Counted from the first letter of the stretch, positions 1 through 9,224 are shown. The stretch: DNA of 38,254 bases from Fodinibacter sp035633415 (GCA_035633415.1 DASQEZ010000003.1:1-38254), one strand, 5' to 3'. The notes: generated from the letters alone by a model not told the origin. Numbers and translations are program-made.

Positions 1-169
1 AGTGATCCAGCGCAGCACCGTGGATTCGGTCTACCCCCGAGGGTCCAAGATCGTCATCGAGACCGACCGGGGTCGCAAGTTGTTCGAGGACGACCTCGAG
101 GGCGACAAGTCCTCGGTTCGCTACGCCTTCGTGAGCAACGACTACCCGTGGGAAGGACCTCGGGACTGA
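1..169 (+). CDS. 3' end of an unknown gene (partial)
   Basis: An open frame in phase with base 2 runs from the window edge to a TGA at 167-169 and gives the last 55 residues of a protein. The tail is hydrophilic and highly charged, with a short beta-like stretch (SKIVIETDRGRKLF), then acidic residues and an end in PWEGPRD. Codons are mainly G/C-ending, as expected for a real gene of this genome. No signal peptide, membrane segment or known motif is visible in this fragment and I do not recognise the family. It converges on the cold-shock gene that ends at 259. The 89 bases between them hold no clear terminator. Confidence 0.55.
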   Translation, partial: VIQRSTVDSVYPRGSKIVIETDRGRKLFEDDLEGDKSSVRYAFVSNDYPWEGPRD

Positions 170-258
170 CCATCGCGACACCACGCTGTCTGCGGCATGA
201 GCGTGCGGCGGGATCGGGACACGCCTGAGCACCAGCTCCGCCCGGACCGCCGTCCCGC

Positions 259-1203
259 TCACACCCGTTCGACGCGGTCGGCCTGTGGTCCTCGATCGCT
301 CTGTCGCACCTGGTACCGGACCCGATCGCCCTGGTGCAGCGCCTCGGCGCCTCGAAGGACCGACACGTGCACGAACAGGTCCGCGCCTCCCGCGTCCGGG
401 GCGATGAAGCCGAAACCACGCTCCGCGTCGTAGCGCGCGACCACTCCCTCGCCGCCGCGCGCCGGGACGTCGGATGCCTCCCGGTGTCCCGACCGAGCGC
501 GGGTCGTCGACGTCGCAGGTGCACCCCGCGGTGTCGAGCTGCGCGCGAGGCGCACGTCGCGAGCCTGCGGGCCCTTCTCGCCTACGACGATGTCGTACGT
601 CACTCGGTCGCCCTCGCCCAGCTCGGGGAGCCCGTCGGCCAGCGCCCGGACGTGGACGAAGACATCGGGGCCGCCCGACTCGGGGGTGATGAACCCGAAG
701 CCCTTGTCCCCGTCGTACCAGGTCACGGTGCCGTCCGCCCCGTCGGATGCCACGACCTGCTGGGCGGCCTGGGCTCCCAAGGGGAGCAGATGGTCAGCCT
801 GCGGTCCCTTCTCCCCGTCGACGCAGAGGAACGCCACCCGCTGCCCCTGCGAGACCACGCCGCCCCCCACGATGGCCGAACTGTGCACGAAGATCTCGGC
901 ACCACCGCCGTCGGGCGTGATGAAGCCGTACCCCTTGGCAGGCTCGTACCAGGAGACGGTGCCGAGCACGCCCAGCGGTGTATCGGCGGCCTGGTCAGCC
1001 GTGACCCGGACGCGGCGTGCCTGCGGGCCGCGGTCCCCCTCGCCGATCTCGAACTCGACCACCTGCCCCTCCCGGAGCAGCTTCATCGCGTCGTCGCTGA
1101 CGATCTCGGACGCATGCACGTACAGGTCCTCTGCCTCCTGCCCGAGGGCGATGAAGCCGAACCCCCGGTCGGCATCGAACCAGCGGACGGTTCCCTCGAT
1201 CAC
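259..1203 (-). CDS. Protein of four tandem cold-shock domains
   Basis: This 314-residue protein consists almost wholly of cold-shock domains (CSD), the OB-fold that binds single-stranded RNA or DNA. Copies lie at about residues 2-68, 78-142, 157-220 and 252-313. Each carries an RNP1-like G-F/Y-G-F-I motif and an RNP2-like F/Y-V-H motif (LYVHAS, IFVHSS, VFVHVR, LFVHVS), and each ends in a G-P-Q-A block. A basic, low-complexity linker of about 30 residues separates copies 3 and 4. Typical bacterial Csp proteins have one domain of about 67 residues. The GTG at 1203 was chosen because AAGGAG lies 7 bases upstream and the first CSD begins at once; the frame is open further upstream but non-homologous. 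Function is inferred: a multivalent RNA chaperone or translation regulator. The gene is divergent from the MMPL operon. Confidence 0.85.
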   Translation of the reverse strand: MIEGTVRWFDADRGFGFIALGQEAEDLYVHASEIVSDDAMKLLREGQVVEFEIGEGDRGPQARRVRVTADQAADTPLGVLGTVSWYEPAKGYGFITPDGGGAEIFVHSSAIVGGGVVSQGQRVAFLCVDGEKGPQADHLLPLGAQAAQQVVASDGADGTVTWYDGDKGFGFITPESGGPDVFVHVRALADGLPELGEGDRVTYDIVVGEKGPQARDVRLARSSTPRGAPATSTTRARSGHREASDVPARGGEGVVARYDAERGFGFIAPDAGGADLFVHVSVLRGAEALHQGDRVRYQVRQSDRGPQADRVERV

Positions 1204-1616
1204 GGCTGACTCCTTGTCGAAGCTACGGTCGGTGTTCCCCCAGTGTCCCCGACAAGACTGCGACAAGCGCCCGGCGCCCGACAGTGCTCGCACCGTCGTG
1301 GCAAGTGCCCGACTGCGACATCCACGGCACCCGGCACCGCGCCGACAGCGGCATGTGCGGTACACGCCTCAGGCTGATGACCGAGCGTCCCGCGTGGCAG
1401 CACGTGTCGGGAGGACGTGCCCTATCAGCCCGGCCACCAACGGGTCCGCGCGGTAATCCTCGACAGCCACACGCACGATGCTCCGCTCGGACTACGCCGG
1501 TGATGCGGATGGCACGTGCACCCGTCGATGGCGCCGCTGCGGCGGCGAAGGATCCCGAAGCTCGAGTGCGCCACCTCTTGGACCACGCTGAAGCCGCGCT
1601 GTGACAGGGTGAGGAC
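1204..1616. other. Intergenic region, no gene recognised
   Basis: This 413-base spacer separates the divergent cold-shock and MMPL genes. Frames on both strands here are open only by composition and resemble nothing I know. A minus-strand stretch near 1470-1420 weakly recalls the start of a response-regulator receiver domain (VRVAVED...), but it is too short and degenerate to call. Promoters for both neighbours must lie here, though I cannot point to a convincing -35/-10 pair. Confidence 0.5.
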
Positions 1617-4517
1617 GTGACCCGGTGGCTCCACTCGCTGGCACGTCGCTGCTCGCGCCGCGGCTGGCTCGTCGTCGGCATCTGGCTCGCGGTGGCCGTC
1701 GCCGTCATGGGCGCCAACCGGATCATCGGCGGTGCCGTCGCGCAGACCTACAACCTGCCGGGCACCGACAGCGCGGTGGCACAGGACCTGCTCAACAGGG
1801 CGTTCCCCGGATCGGCCACCGAGTCGATCCCCGTGGTGCTCCACGACCCCGCGAGCACCCTCGACATTGGCGGCGGAGGGGCGTCCGTGGCCGCCGTCGC
1901 GACGGCGCTGGCCGATGTCGACGTCGTCACTTCGGTGGTCGCCCCCGCCGACGACACGACGCTGGTCTCCGACGACGGCCACACTGCCCTGGTCCAGGTC
2001 AAGGTGACCGACCGCTCCTCCGGCGAGCCCAGGGTGGGCCAGGAGCTGCTCGACACGGCCCGCGCCGCGGCACCCGACAGCATGCAGGTCGAGCTCGGCG
2101 GCTTCCTCGGCCGGCAGGTGTCACGGCCAGACACCCGACGCTCTGAGCTGGTCGGCGTCATCGCCGCCATCGTGGTGCTGTTCATCACCCTGCGCCGCTT
2201 TCCGGCGGTGGCGATCCCCCTGCTCAACGCCGTGCTGTCCGTGGGCATCGGGCTCGCGCTCGTCGGCCTGCTCGGCAGCCTCGTCTTCATCCCCGACGTC
2301 GCGACCACCCTGGGCACCATGCTGGGCCTCGGCGTCGGCATCGACTACGCCCTCTTCCTCGTGGTGCGACATCGCACCCTGCTGCGCCAGGGCTACGACG
2401 TACACGACAGCGTCGGCCGCACCGCGGGAACGGCCGGTGCGGGCATCGTGTTCGCGGGCGGGATCCTCATCGCCGCGGTGTGCGGGCTCGCCCTCACCGG
2501 ACTCTCGTTCCTCGCCTGGCTCGGCATCTCGGCCGCTCTGGTCGTCGCTGTCGCGGTCATCGCGTCCTTCACGCTGGTGCCCGCGCTGCTGGGCATCGCG
2601 GGCAGGCGGGTCCTGCCCCGGAGCATGCAGGAGCAGGTGACGGACACCGACGTGGCGCTCGACCACAGCCGGTGGGCGCGGCTCGCGCAGGCGGTCACCC
2701 GCAGGCCCTGGCGCTTCGCCATCGCCTCGACGATCATGCTGCTGCTGATGGCGGCGCCCGCACTCACCCTCACGCTCGGGCACACCGACGCATCCACGCT
2801 GCCGCCGGAGACCACGGCCCGCAAGGCCGACGACCTCATGCGCTCGGCCTTCGGCGCGGGCTCCACCGCCCCTCTCGCCATGGTGACTCAGCTCTGGTCC
2901 GTCGCCGCCGACCCGGCCGCCGGCGATGCGGGAGCCCCACCGGCGTCGAGCACCACCGGCGACCCGCGCGCGGGCGACCCTCGGCTCGTGGCGCTGGCGA
3001 AGGTGCTCGCGGGCACTGCCGGGGTCACGAGCGTGGATGCGCCGGTGGTCAGCACCGACGGTGGCGTCGCGATCATCCGGGTGGTCCCGGACTGGGGATC
3101 GGCCGACCGCCGCACCGAGGAGCTCGTGGCACGACTGCGCGCTGACGTGCTGCCCCGGACCACGGCCGGCCAGGGCATGTCCTCCCACATCGGCGGTGTC
3201 ACCGCCGGCACCACCGACCTGTCGACGTTGGTCGCCGCGCGCACCCCGTGGTTCATCGTCGGGGTCGTCACCCTCTCCTTCCTGCTGCTGACGGTGGCCT
3301 ACCGGTCGCTGCTCATCCCGTTCAAGGCCGCGATGATGAACCTGCTGTCGATCGCGGCGGCCTATGGCGTGGTCACCATGGTGTTCCAGTGGGGCTGGGG
3401 CGCACACCTCATCGGCCTCGACGGTCCGGTGCCGATCGAGTCATACGTCCCGATGATGATGTTCGCCGTGCTGTTCGGGCTCTCGATGGACTACGAGGTG
3501 TTCCTGCTCACCGCGTTCCGCGAGCACTGGGAGCGCAGCGGAGACATGACCACAGCCGTACGCCGCGGCCTCGCCGACACCGGCCGCGTGGTCACTGCGG
3601 CCGCGCTCATCATGGTGTCGGTGTTCGCAAGCTTCGTGCTGTCGACCGACCCGCTCGTGAAGCTGTTCGGGGTCGGCCTGTCCACGGCGGTGGCCATCGA
3701 CGCCACGATCGTGCGGTGCCTGCTCGTGCCGGCCATCCTCGTGCTGGTCCAGAAGGGCACGTGGTGGCTCCCGGCCTGGCTCGACGAGCTGCTGCCGCAG
3801 TTGCACGTCGAGGGCGATCCGAAGGCGCTCGAGGCCGCCGCCGAGCGGCCGGCCACAGCCACCGCGGGACGGCGACCGCTGGTGCGACAACGCCCGGCTG
3901 CGGTCCTCGCAACAGTCCTCGGCGTCGGACTGGCCTGGGTCCTGGCCTCCCGACTCCCTGCGCTGCCAGCCGGAGCCGGGACGACCGTCGCCGTCGCGGC
4001 CGTCCTGGGCGGGGTGCTGGTGCTGCTCCCGCCGTCGCCCGGCGGCGCACGCACCAGCGTGTGGACGCGGCTGGGCGGCTACGTCGGCGGCGCCGTCGTC
4101 ACGACCACTCTGCTGGCCACCATCGAAGCGGTGGTCCCTCCCGTCGGGGCCGCGGCCGGATCCACGGTGGCCGTGGGCCTCGTGGTCGTTGCTCTCGTGA
4201 TCGTGCTGCTCATCGCGCGACCAGCGGCGCTGTCGATGGTTCTGGGTGCCGTGGCCGCCGTGGTGGCCGTCGTCTCGGCACCGGTCAGCGCCGGCGCGCC
4301 CACGCTCTCGTTGCTGGTGGCCGTGCTCCTGCCGGCCGTGGTGGCGGTGGTGGTCGCCGAGGCCACGACGTCGCTCGCCGGCGGCGCAGCCGCGGACGAC
4401 GGAACGACAGCACCAACCACGCCCACAGACCATGCCAGGTCCGCACCGCCGACCGAGGCCGAGACCTCGCTCGAGTCGCTGCTGTCGGCCGGCCACGTCC
4501 GGGACGGCACGCCGTGA
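1617..4517 (+). CDS. MMPL-family RND transporter
   Basis: A 966-residue polytopic membrane protein of the MmpL/RND superfamily, which exports lipids, siderophores or small hydrophobic molecules using proton flow. Helix 1 is at about 17-37. An extracytoplasmic domain follows, then a helix bundle from about 178. The proton-relay Asp-Tyr pairs are D243-Y244 (GVGIDYALF) and D625-Y626 (GLSMDYEVF), so both repeats are intact. After the usual 12 helices there is an extra region from about residue 750: a Thr/Arg linker, then several more very hydrophobic Ala/Val/Leu helices and a Thr/Pro-rich tail. This extension is unusual. The GTG at 1617 follows AGGGTGAGGAC. The stop overlaps the next start by 4 bases (GTGA), so the two proteins are probably made together. 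Substrate unknown. Confidence 0.9.
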   Translation: MTRWLHSLARRCSRRGWLVVGIWLAVAVAVMGANRIIGGAVAQTYNLPGTDSAVAQDLLNRAFPGSATESIPVVLHDPASTLDIGGGGASVAAVATALADVDVVTSVVAPADDTTLVSDDGHTALVQVKVTDRSSGEPRVGQELLDTARAAAPDSMQVELGGFLGRQVSRPDTRRSELVGVIAAIVVLFITLRRFPAVAIPLLNAVLSVGIGLALVGLLGSLVFIPDVATTLGTMLGLGVGIDYALFLVVRHRTLLRQGYDVHDSVGRTAGTAGAGIVFAGGILIAAVCGLALTGLSFLAWLGISAALVVAVAVIASFTLVPALLGIAGRRVLPRSMQEQVTDTDVALDHSRWARLAQAVTRRPWRFAIASTIMLLLMAAPALTLTLGHTDASTLPPETTARKADDLMRSAFGAGSTAPLAMVTQLWSVAADPAAGDAGAPPASSTTGDPRAGDPRLVALAKVLAGTAGVTSVDAPVVSTDGGVAIIRVVPDWGSADRRTEELVARLRADVLPRTTAGQGMSSHIGGVTAGTTDLSTLVAARTPWFIVGVVTLSFLLLTVAYRSLLIPFKAAMMNLLSIAAAYGVVTMVFQWGWGAHLIGLDGPVPIESYVPMMMFAVLFGLSMDYEVFLLTAFREHWERSGDMTTAVRRGLADTGRVVTAAALIMVSVFASFVLSTDPLVKLFGVGLSTAVAIDATIVRCLLVPAILVLVQKGTWWLPAWLDELLPQLHVEGDPKALEAAAERPATATAGRRPLVRQRPAAVLATVLGVGLAWVLASRLPALPAGAGTTVAVAAVLGGVLVLLPPSPGGARTSVWTRLGGYVGGAVVTTTLLATIEAVVPPVGAAAGSTVAVGLVVVALVIVLLIARPAALSMVLGAVAAVVAVVSAPVSAGAPTLSLLVAVLLPAVVAVVVAEATTSLAGGAAADDGTTAPTTPTDHARSAPPTEAETSLESLLSAGHVRDGTP

Positions 4518-6814
4518 GGCGCCCGGCCGTCGCCCTGGTCGCTGCGGTGGCGGCGGGGCTGTGCTGGCCGGCCGCGGACGGTGCGTCCGCCGCGCCCCCC
4601 CCACAACCGCCGCTCGTGAACGAGGAGCTCGTCACCTCCACCCTCGACCCTTCGGGCCTTCCGTTGCGGTCCACGCTGACCAGTCGCCTTGTCGCGCAAG
4701 ATATTCCGGTGACCACGGTGTCCGATCCGACCTCCACGACCGGCCTGCACTACCTCGACCGTCGCGGCGCACCGCCGGCGAGCAACGGGGTGGCCCAGCT
4801 CACCGTGGGCGGTCCGGGGACGACCTCCGTGCTCACCGGCGCTACCTTCGACAAGCCGTTGCCCGTGGCGCTGCACGTCGAGTACACGCGCGACTCGCAG
4901 GTTCTCGACCCCGCCACGGTGACGGGCACATCCGGCGAGGTGCGGGTTCAGTACACCGTCACGAACACGGCCGTCACCACGGCGCGCATCACCTACCTGG
5001 ACTCGGCGGGTCGTCGCCGCACCGGGGACGAGCCGGTCTTCGCCCCGTTCGCGGGAACGCTCATGGCCACGCTCGACCGTGACGTGGCTCTCGTGTCCGC
5101 ACCCGGAGCGCAGGTGAGCACGACCGCCGACGGCGCCACCGCGCTGCTCTGGAACCTCGTGCTCGCGCCGCCGCTGGGGTCCTACCAGCGCACGCTCGAC
5201 CTCACGATGCGCGGCGGCACGCTGCAGGTGCCCGCGGTGGCGATGCAGGTGATGCCCACGACGACCTCGCAGGACCCGTCGGCCGCGTTCGCCTCGGACC
5301 TGCTCGACAGCTCCGTGACGGGCAGCACCAGCCTGACCACGGGGCTCGCCACGCTGGACGAGTCCGCCCGCTCGCTCGCCAACGGCGCGGGCGATCTCGA
5401 GCAGGGCCTCACCGATCTCGATGCGGCCACCTGGAACCTGTCGGGGCAGGTGTCCGGACCTCTAGTCGACGGGTCCCGCCAGATCACCACCGGCACCTCG
5501 CAGCTGGCCGAAGGCACCAGCTCGCTCGCCACCGGTGTCACGGGCTCGGCCACCGGGGCCGCGGCACTGGACTCCGGACTGACCTCGCTCGTCGCGGGGC
5601 TCCGCAGCATCGACGCCGGTCTGGGGCAGCTCGCGGCGAGCACCGGCCTTCCGGCCGCCCAGGCCGCATCGGTGACGCTGCAGAAGTCGGTCAAGACGAT
5701 CGCCGACGCCGTGGGCTCACCCGACGACCCGCCCGTGGCGAACCCACCGCCGGCCAACGTCACCCTCATCCAGGCCGTGCGCTCCGCCGCGAAGGGGTCC
5801 CAGGGCGCCGAGGACGCCTCCGCCCAGATCGCGGCGAAGCTCACCACCGCAGCCGCCTCGCTCGCCGCCGCCTCGGCCGACCTCACGACGTCCGTCGCCG
5901 CGGCCACCTCAGCCGCCACGAACGCCGCTGCGCTCCACGCCGCGGTCTGCGGTGCCACGCCCACGCTCTCGCCCGGGCAGTGCGCCACTTTGCGGGGCGT
6001 GCAGGCCTCCGCAGCCGCGGCCGCGTCGTCGGCCGGGTCCGCCGCGGTCGAGGTCGGCAGCGCCCGGCAGGACGTCGGCCAGGCCCGCGCCGGTTCGCAG
6101 GGGCTCACCACCGCTCTGGGCGTGCTCACCGCATCGCTGGGCACCATCGAGGGCGGCCTGGAACAGGTCAGCCTGGGCCTGCTCAGCGGAACGCCCGCCT
6201 CGCCCGGTGTCTACGAGGGTCTGGCTCAGCTCAGCGCTGCGCTGGCGACCTCCGTGGTGGCGGTGACGTCGCTGGCCACCGGCAGCACGCAGTCGCTCGC
6301 CGCGGCGGAGTCGCTTGACGCCGGTGCAGCCACGCTGTCGAGCGGCCTGTCCGCCGCGGCCACCGGTGCCGATACCCTCGCGACGCAGAGCACCCGCCTC
6401 GCCTCCGGCGCGGCCCAGCAGGCCGAGGGCACCTCCGACGTCGCCGGGGCGCTGATGTTCCTGGGCGGCGGCACCTCCGACGCCAGCCGGGGCGGAGCCT
6501 CTCTCGCCACCTCCGCCGACACGCTGCAGACCGACGGCACGGCCAAGGTGCTGACGGACGTCGTCGACTCCTCGGACAAACCCGCGCAGGCGCAGTCCTA
6601 CCTCACCGCGACCGACGCGCGCGCCGCCGACGCCCTGCCCTACGGCGCACCCCAGGGAGCCATCGGTCGTGTCGCGTACGTCGCCACACTGACCCCGCCA
6701 CCGGTCCCCCAGGGAGGCGCGGCGGCCACGGGGCTCCTGGGCGTCGTGCTGTTCGCCGGCCTGGTCATGCTCGGCGCCGCCCGGGTACGCCGCCTGCGCG
6801 CCGCGCGCGGCTAG
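4514..6814 (+). CDS. Secreted, membrane-anchored YhgE/Pip-like coiled-coil protein
   Basis: A 766-residue protein starting at a GTG inside the stop of the MMPL gene. It begins with an Arg-Arg start and an Ala/Val/Leu signal peptide ending near ADGASA-A. An N-terminal beta-rich domain of about 250 residues follows. The middle is long Ala/Ser/Thr/Gly-rich helical sequence full of L-x-x-G-x-x-x-L repeats (ATGVTGSATGAAALDSGL-like), as in the YhgE/Pip family of phage-infection-protein-like membrane proteins. A single hydrophobic helix near the end (AATGLLGVVLFAGLVMLG) and a basic tail RVRRLRAARG anchor it in the membrane. Known YhgE/Pip proteins usually have more membrane helices, so the similarity is to the repeat region. 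The overlap suggests it is the extracytoplasmic partner of the transporter (inference). Confidence 0.75.
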   Translation: MRRPAVALVAAVAAGLCWPAADGASAAPPPQPPLVNEELVTSTLDPSGLPLRSTLTSRLVAQDIPVTTVSDPTSTTGLHYLDRRGAPPASNGVAQLTVGGPGTTSVLTGATFDKPLPVALHVEYTRDSQVLDPATVTGTSGEVRVQYTVTNTAVTTARITYLDSAGRRRTGDEPVFAPFAGTLMATLDRDVALVSAPGAQVSTTADGATALLWNLVLAPPLGSYQRTLDLTMRGGTLQVPAVAMQVMPTTTSQDPSAAFASDLLDSSVTGSTSLTTGLATLDESARSLANGAGDLEQGLTDLDAATWNLSGQVSGPLVDGSRQITTGTSQLAEGTSSLATGVTGSATGAAALDSGLTSLVAGLRSIDAGLGQLAASTGLPAAQAASVTLQKSVKTIADAVGSPDDPPVANPPPANVTLIQAVRSAAKGSQGAEDASAQIAAKLTTAAASLAAASADLTTSVAAATSAATNAAALHAAVCGATPTLSPGQCATLRGVQASAAAAASSAGSAAVEVGSARQDVGQARAGSQGLTTALGVLTASLGTIEGGLEQVSLGLLSGTPASPGVYEGLAQLSAALATSVVAVTSLATGSTQSLAAAESLDAGAATLSSGLSAAATGADTLATQSTRLASGAAQQAEGTSDVAGALMFLGGGTSDASRGGASLATSADTLQTDGTAKVLTDVVDSSDKPAQAQSYLTATDARAADALPYGAPQGAIGRVAYVATLTPPPVPQGGAAATGLLGVVLFAGLVMLGAARVRRLRAARG

Positions 6815-7101
6815 CCTCCCCGGAACGGGCCGAGCGCCGGCACGTGCTCACATCCTGATGCGCTCGTCGAACCTTCCACCCTCCCGTGATGGCGGCGAAG
6901 CAGGCTCGGGCCGCTGAAGCTTCCGCGCGAGGGCAGAGCTTCCTCCCGGCAGTTGCTGTGGCCCGGAACCCGAGCTCCGGGCAGCGGGCCCCTACCTTTC
7001 GGTCGAACATCCGCACATCGGCAGGAACGATTCGTCCTATCCGCGGCGTGTCCGGTCAACGCGCCGGACCATTTGTGCCGCCGCCGACACGAATGGCTTC
7101 G
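6815..7101. other. Non-coding spacer after the MMPL operon
   Basis: I see no convincing gene here. A perfect 7-bp hairpin (GCCCGGA / TCCGGGC, 8-base loop) lies at 6959-6980 without a T-run; it could be a weak terminator or processing site. The open frames on either strand have composition-driven sequences without recognisable motifs. Confidence 0.45.
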
Positions 7102-7242
7102 TAGGCTGCATCCATGCAGCCGACCGCGCTTCACGCGTTGCTGGGCGCCCGCGATCCGGCGGTGGCGCCACGCGGTACCTCAGACCCCGCTCCCGTAGCC
7201 GTCGGGCCGCGACGGGGGCTCTTCGTCAGGAGGGGCGGGTGA
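7102..7242 (+). pseudogene. Leaderless start joined to a truncated gene remnant
   Basis: TAGGCT at 7102-7107 is followed by 6 bases and an ATG at 7114, the same leaderless arrangement as at many intact genes in this window. The frame runs 42 codons to a TGA at 7240-7242. Its first 18 or so residues (MQPTALHALLGARDPAVA) look like a normal protein N-terminus. The rest is Arg/Gly/Pro-rich and lies antisense to the small gene at 7180-7320. I read it as the 5' end of a gene whose body was deleted near 7170. The original family is unknown. It could instead be a tiny real protein. Confidence 0.35.
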
Positions 7243-7320
7243 CGCCTCGGGCAGGTCGACAGTCAGGGCTTCGTCCGGATCCTGCTCGGCAGGAAGGGGC
7301 TTCTTCTCGTCCTTGCTCAT
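7180..7320 (-). CDS. Small acidic protein, 46 residues
   Basis: An ATG at 7318-7320 is preceded on the minus strand by AGAGGA with 7-base spacing, a strong ribosome-binding site. The frame ends in TGA at 7180. The product begins MSKDEKKPLPAEQ and is rich in Asp, Glu and Pro, with an acidic middle and the tail PSRPDGYGSGV. It has no Cys, membrane segment or signal peptide and is likely intrinsically disordered and cytoplasmic. Codon use is typical of this genome. I do not recognise a family. It lies alone among decayed gene fragments, which makes its intact start signals more noticeable. It may be a small regulatory or stress protein; this is a guess. Confidence 0.6.
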   Translation of the reverse strand: MSKDEKKPLPAEQDPDEALTVDLPEASPAPPDEEPPSRPDGYGSGV

Positions 7321-7382
7321 GCCCCATCCTCTCGCCTCACGCCCGCCAAGGACAGGGGGCTCTTGACGGAGAAGCGGGACAG

Positions 7383-7731
7383 GTCACCGGCGAGCTCATC
7401 TTCGCCTCCGGCAACGACCTCTCCACCCAGTTCGAGTACGCCGACGACCCCGAGAATGTCGTCATCGACCTGACCCGCTCACGCCGACGGAGGCGGAGTG
7501 GCAGCTCGCCTGTCGCGCGGGGACAACGGGGCCTCACTACGGCCACCTGGAGGACATCGCCTGGTTCGCCGACAACTCGGGCCAGCGACGTCGTGAGGTC
7601 GCAGGGAAGGCACCGAACGCCTGGGGCCTCTTCGACACCCTCGGCGGGGCCGCGAGACCCAGCCCACAGCGCGCCTCGACGACCTCGGCTTCCGGTGTGC
7701 CCGAACCATCGAGAGCGAGCTGCGCCCCTGA
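7383..7731 (+). pseudogene. Fused remnants of a SulP STAS domain and an FGE-sulfatase-type gene
   Basis: Two unrelated gene fragments are joined. From 7383 the frame reads VTGELIFASGNDL...FEYADDPENVVIDLTRS, which matches the cytoplasmic STAS domain of SulP anion transporters. At about 7478 it breaks. A different frame (from 7481) then reads TPTEAEWQLACRAGTTG...APNAWGLFDTLG, characteristic of the formylglycine-generating-enzyme / EgtB / PvdO fold. That reading stops near 7650. The family's normal C-terminus, RLDDLGFRCARTIES, resumes in a third frame at 7672 and ends in TGA at 7729-7731. The W-E-W-C segment and the roughly 100 residues expected between are missing. The frame changes and deletions show that neither gene is functional. 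I rely on recall of both families' consensus motifs, not on a search. Confidence 0.75.
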
Positions 7732-7768
7732 TCGGGAGCGCGACACGGGCGTGTCGGCTGGTGGAACG

Positions 7769-8610
7769 TCACTGTGCCTTCGCCCCGGCAGCGGAGGCGG
7801 AGGCGGAGGCGGTACGAAGCAAACCGGGCGGGACGGGGAGCCCTTGCAGCCAGGCCTGCCAGGCCGGCTGCTCGCGCCGCACGTAGTCCGCCGCGTCGGC
7901 GGAGAACAGGTACGCCCGTACCCCTGCCGTCGCCCTGCCATTGCCCGCGCCGTGCGTGAAGGCGCTGAGCATCCCGGGCACCGGTGCGGTGAGTCGCACC
8001 AGCGCCTGCCGCTCCCCCACACGCTCGACCGTGCCCGTGGCACCGCGCACCTCGACCGTCGCGCCCACGTCGCCCAACCTCAGCGCGTCGTGCAGGATCG
8101 ACCAGAGCGCCCCCGCCTCGCCGGGGTGGGAAGCGGTGGCCTCGAGCTGCGTCGCCTCCTGGCCGGGGAAGTGCGACAGGTGGAGGCGCAGGTTGTCGAA
8201 GAACGGCATCCAGCTCGAGCCCATGTCGTCCCACCACTCCGACTCCCAGGTGGCGCCGGTGCCGAAGCCACTGCTGGTGACGCGAACGATGCAGGTGCCG
8301 CCGGACTGTGCCTCGACGAGGAACTCCGACGTCAGCGGGCTGAGGGCCTCGGGGTCCTTGCCCATGAGGGCGGCCCAGTCCTCCTCGTAGACGATGCGGC
8401 GCGGCGGGTCCCAGCCCGTGACCTGGCCGTCCGAGCCCATCTCGGGGCCCATGGAGAAGTGCAGGGAGCCACCCTCGCGCTCCTCCATCTCGGTCGGCAG
8501 GAACCAGGCACTCATGCCCTTGGCGGTGGCGATGGCCTTCCACACCTGCTCGGGGGTGCCCGGAACCTGGACGCTGAACTGCAGGCGGTACGGGACGGTC
8601 GGGGTCGTAC

Positions 8611-8614
<4 letters not shown>
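7769..8614 (-). CDS. SRPBCC / AHSA1-type domain protein
   Basis: A 281-residue protein of the START/Bet v1-like SRPBCC superfamily (AHA1-type). The N-terminal half starts with the usual beta strand (YRLQFSVQVPGTPEQVWKAI) and continues with AWFLPTEMEEREGG, GWDPPRRIVYEEDW and a late helix near WWDDMGSSWMPFFDNLR. The domain forms a hydrophobic pocket for a lipid-like ligand. The C-terminal 110 residues form a second, less conserved part that may repeat the fold, ending in a low-complexity Ala/Ser tail. Its ATG overlaps the stop of the upstream ArsR gene (ATGA, 8611-8614), so the two are co-translated. ArsR-SRPBCC pairs are common in actinobacteria, usually with an unknown ligand. Confidence 0.85.
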
Positions 8615-9189
<575 letters not shown>

Positions 9190-9204
9190 GACGCCACCGT
9201 CCCA

Positions 9205-9224
9205 TTGACAACAATTATTGTCAA
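9205..9224. promoter_or_regulatory. 20-bp palindromic operator of the ArsR-SRPBCC operon
   Basis: The halves TTGACAACAA and TTATTGTCAA form an inverted repeat with a single mismatch, ending 15 bases before the ArsR start. It is a conspicuous AT-rich island in 72% G+C DNA. The outer TTGACA also matches a -35 box, so bound repressor would block the promoter. Assignment to this ArsR is by position. Confidence 0.8.

Noticed and set aside
1420..1480. Short minus-strand stretch resembling a response-regulator receiver start
   Set aside because: Fewer than 20 residues match loosely and no later receiver motifs follow.
2121..3407. Long open frame antisense to the MMPL gene
   Set aside because: His/Arg/Gly-rich composition-driven sequence; the plus strand encodes clear MMPL motifs throughout.
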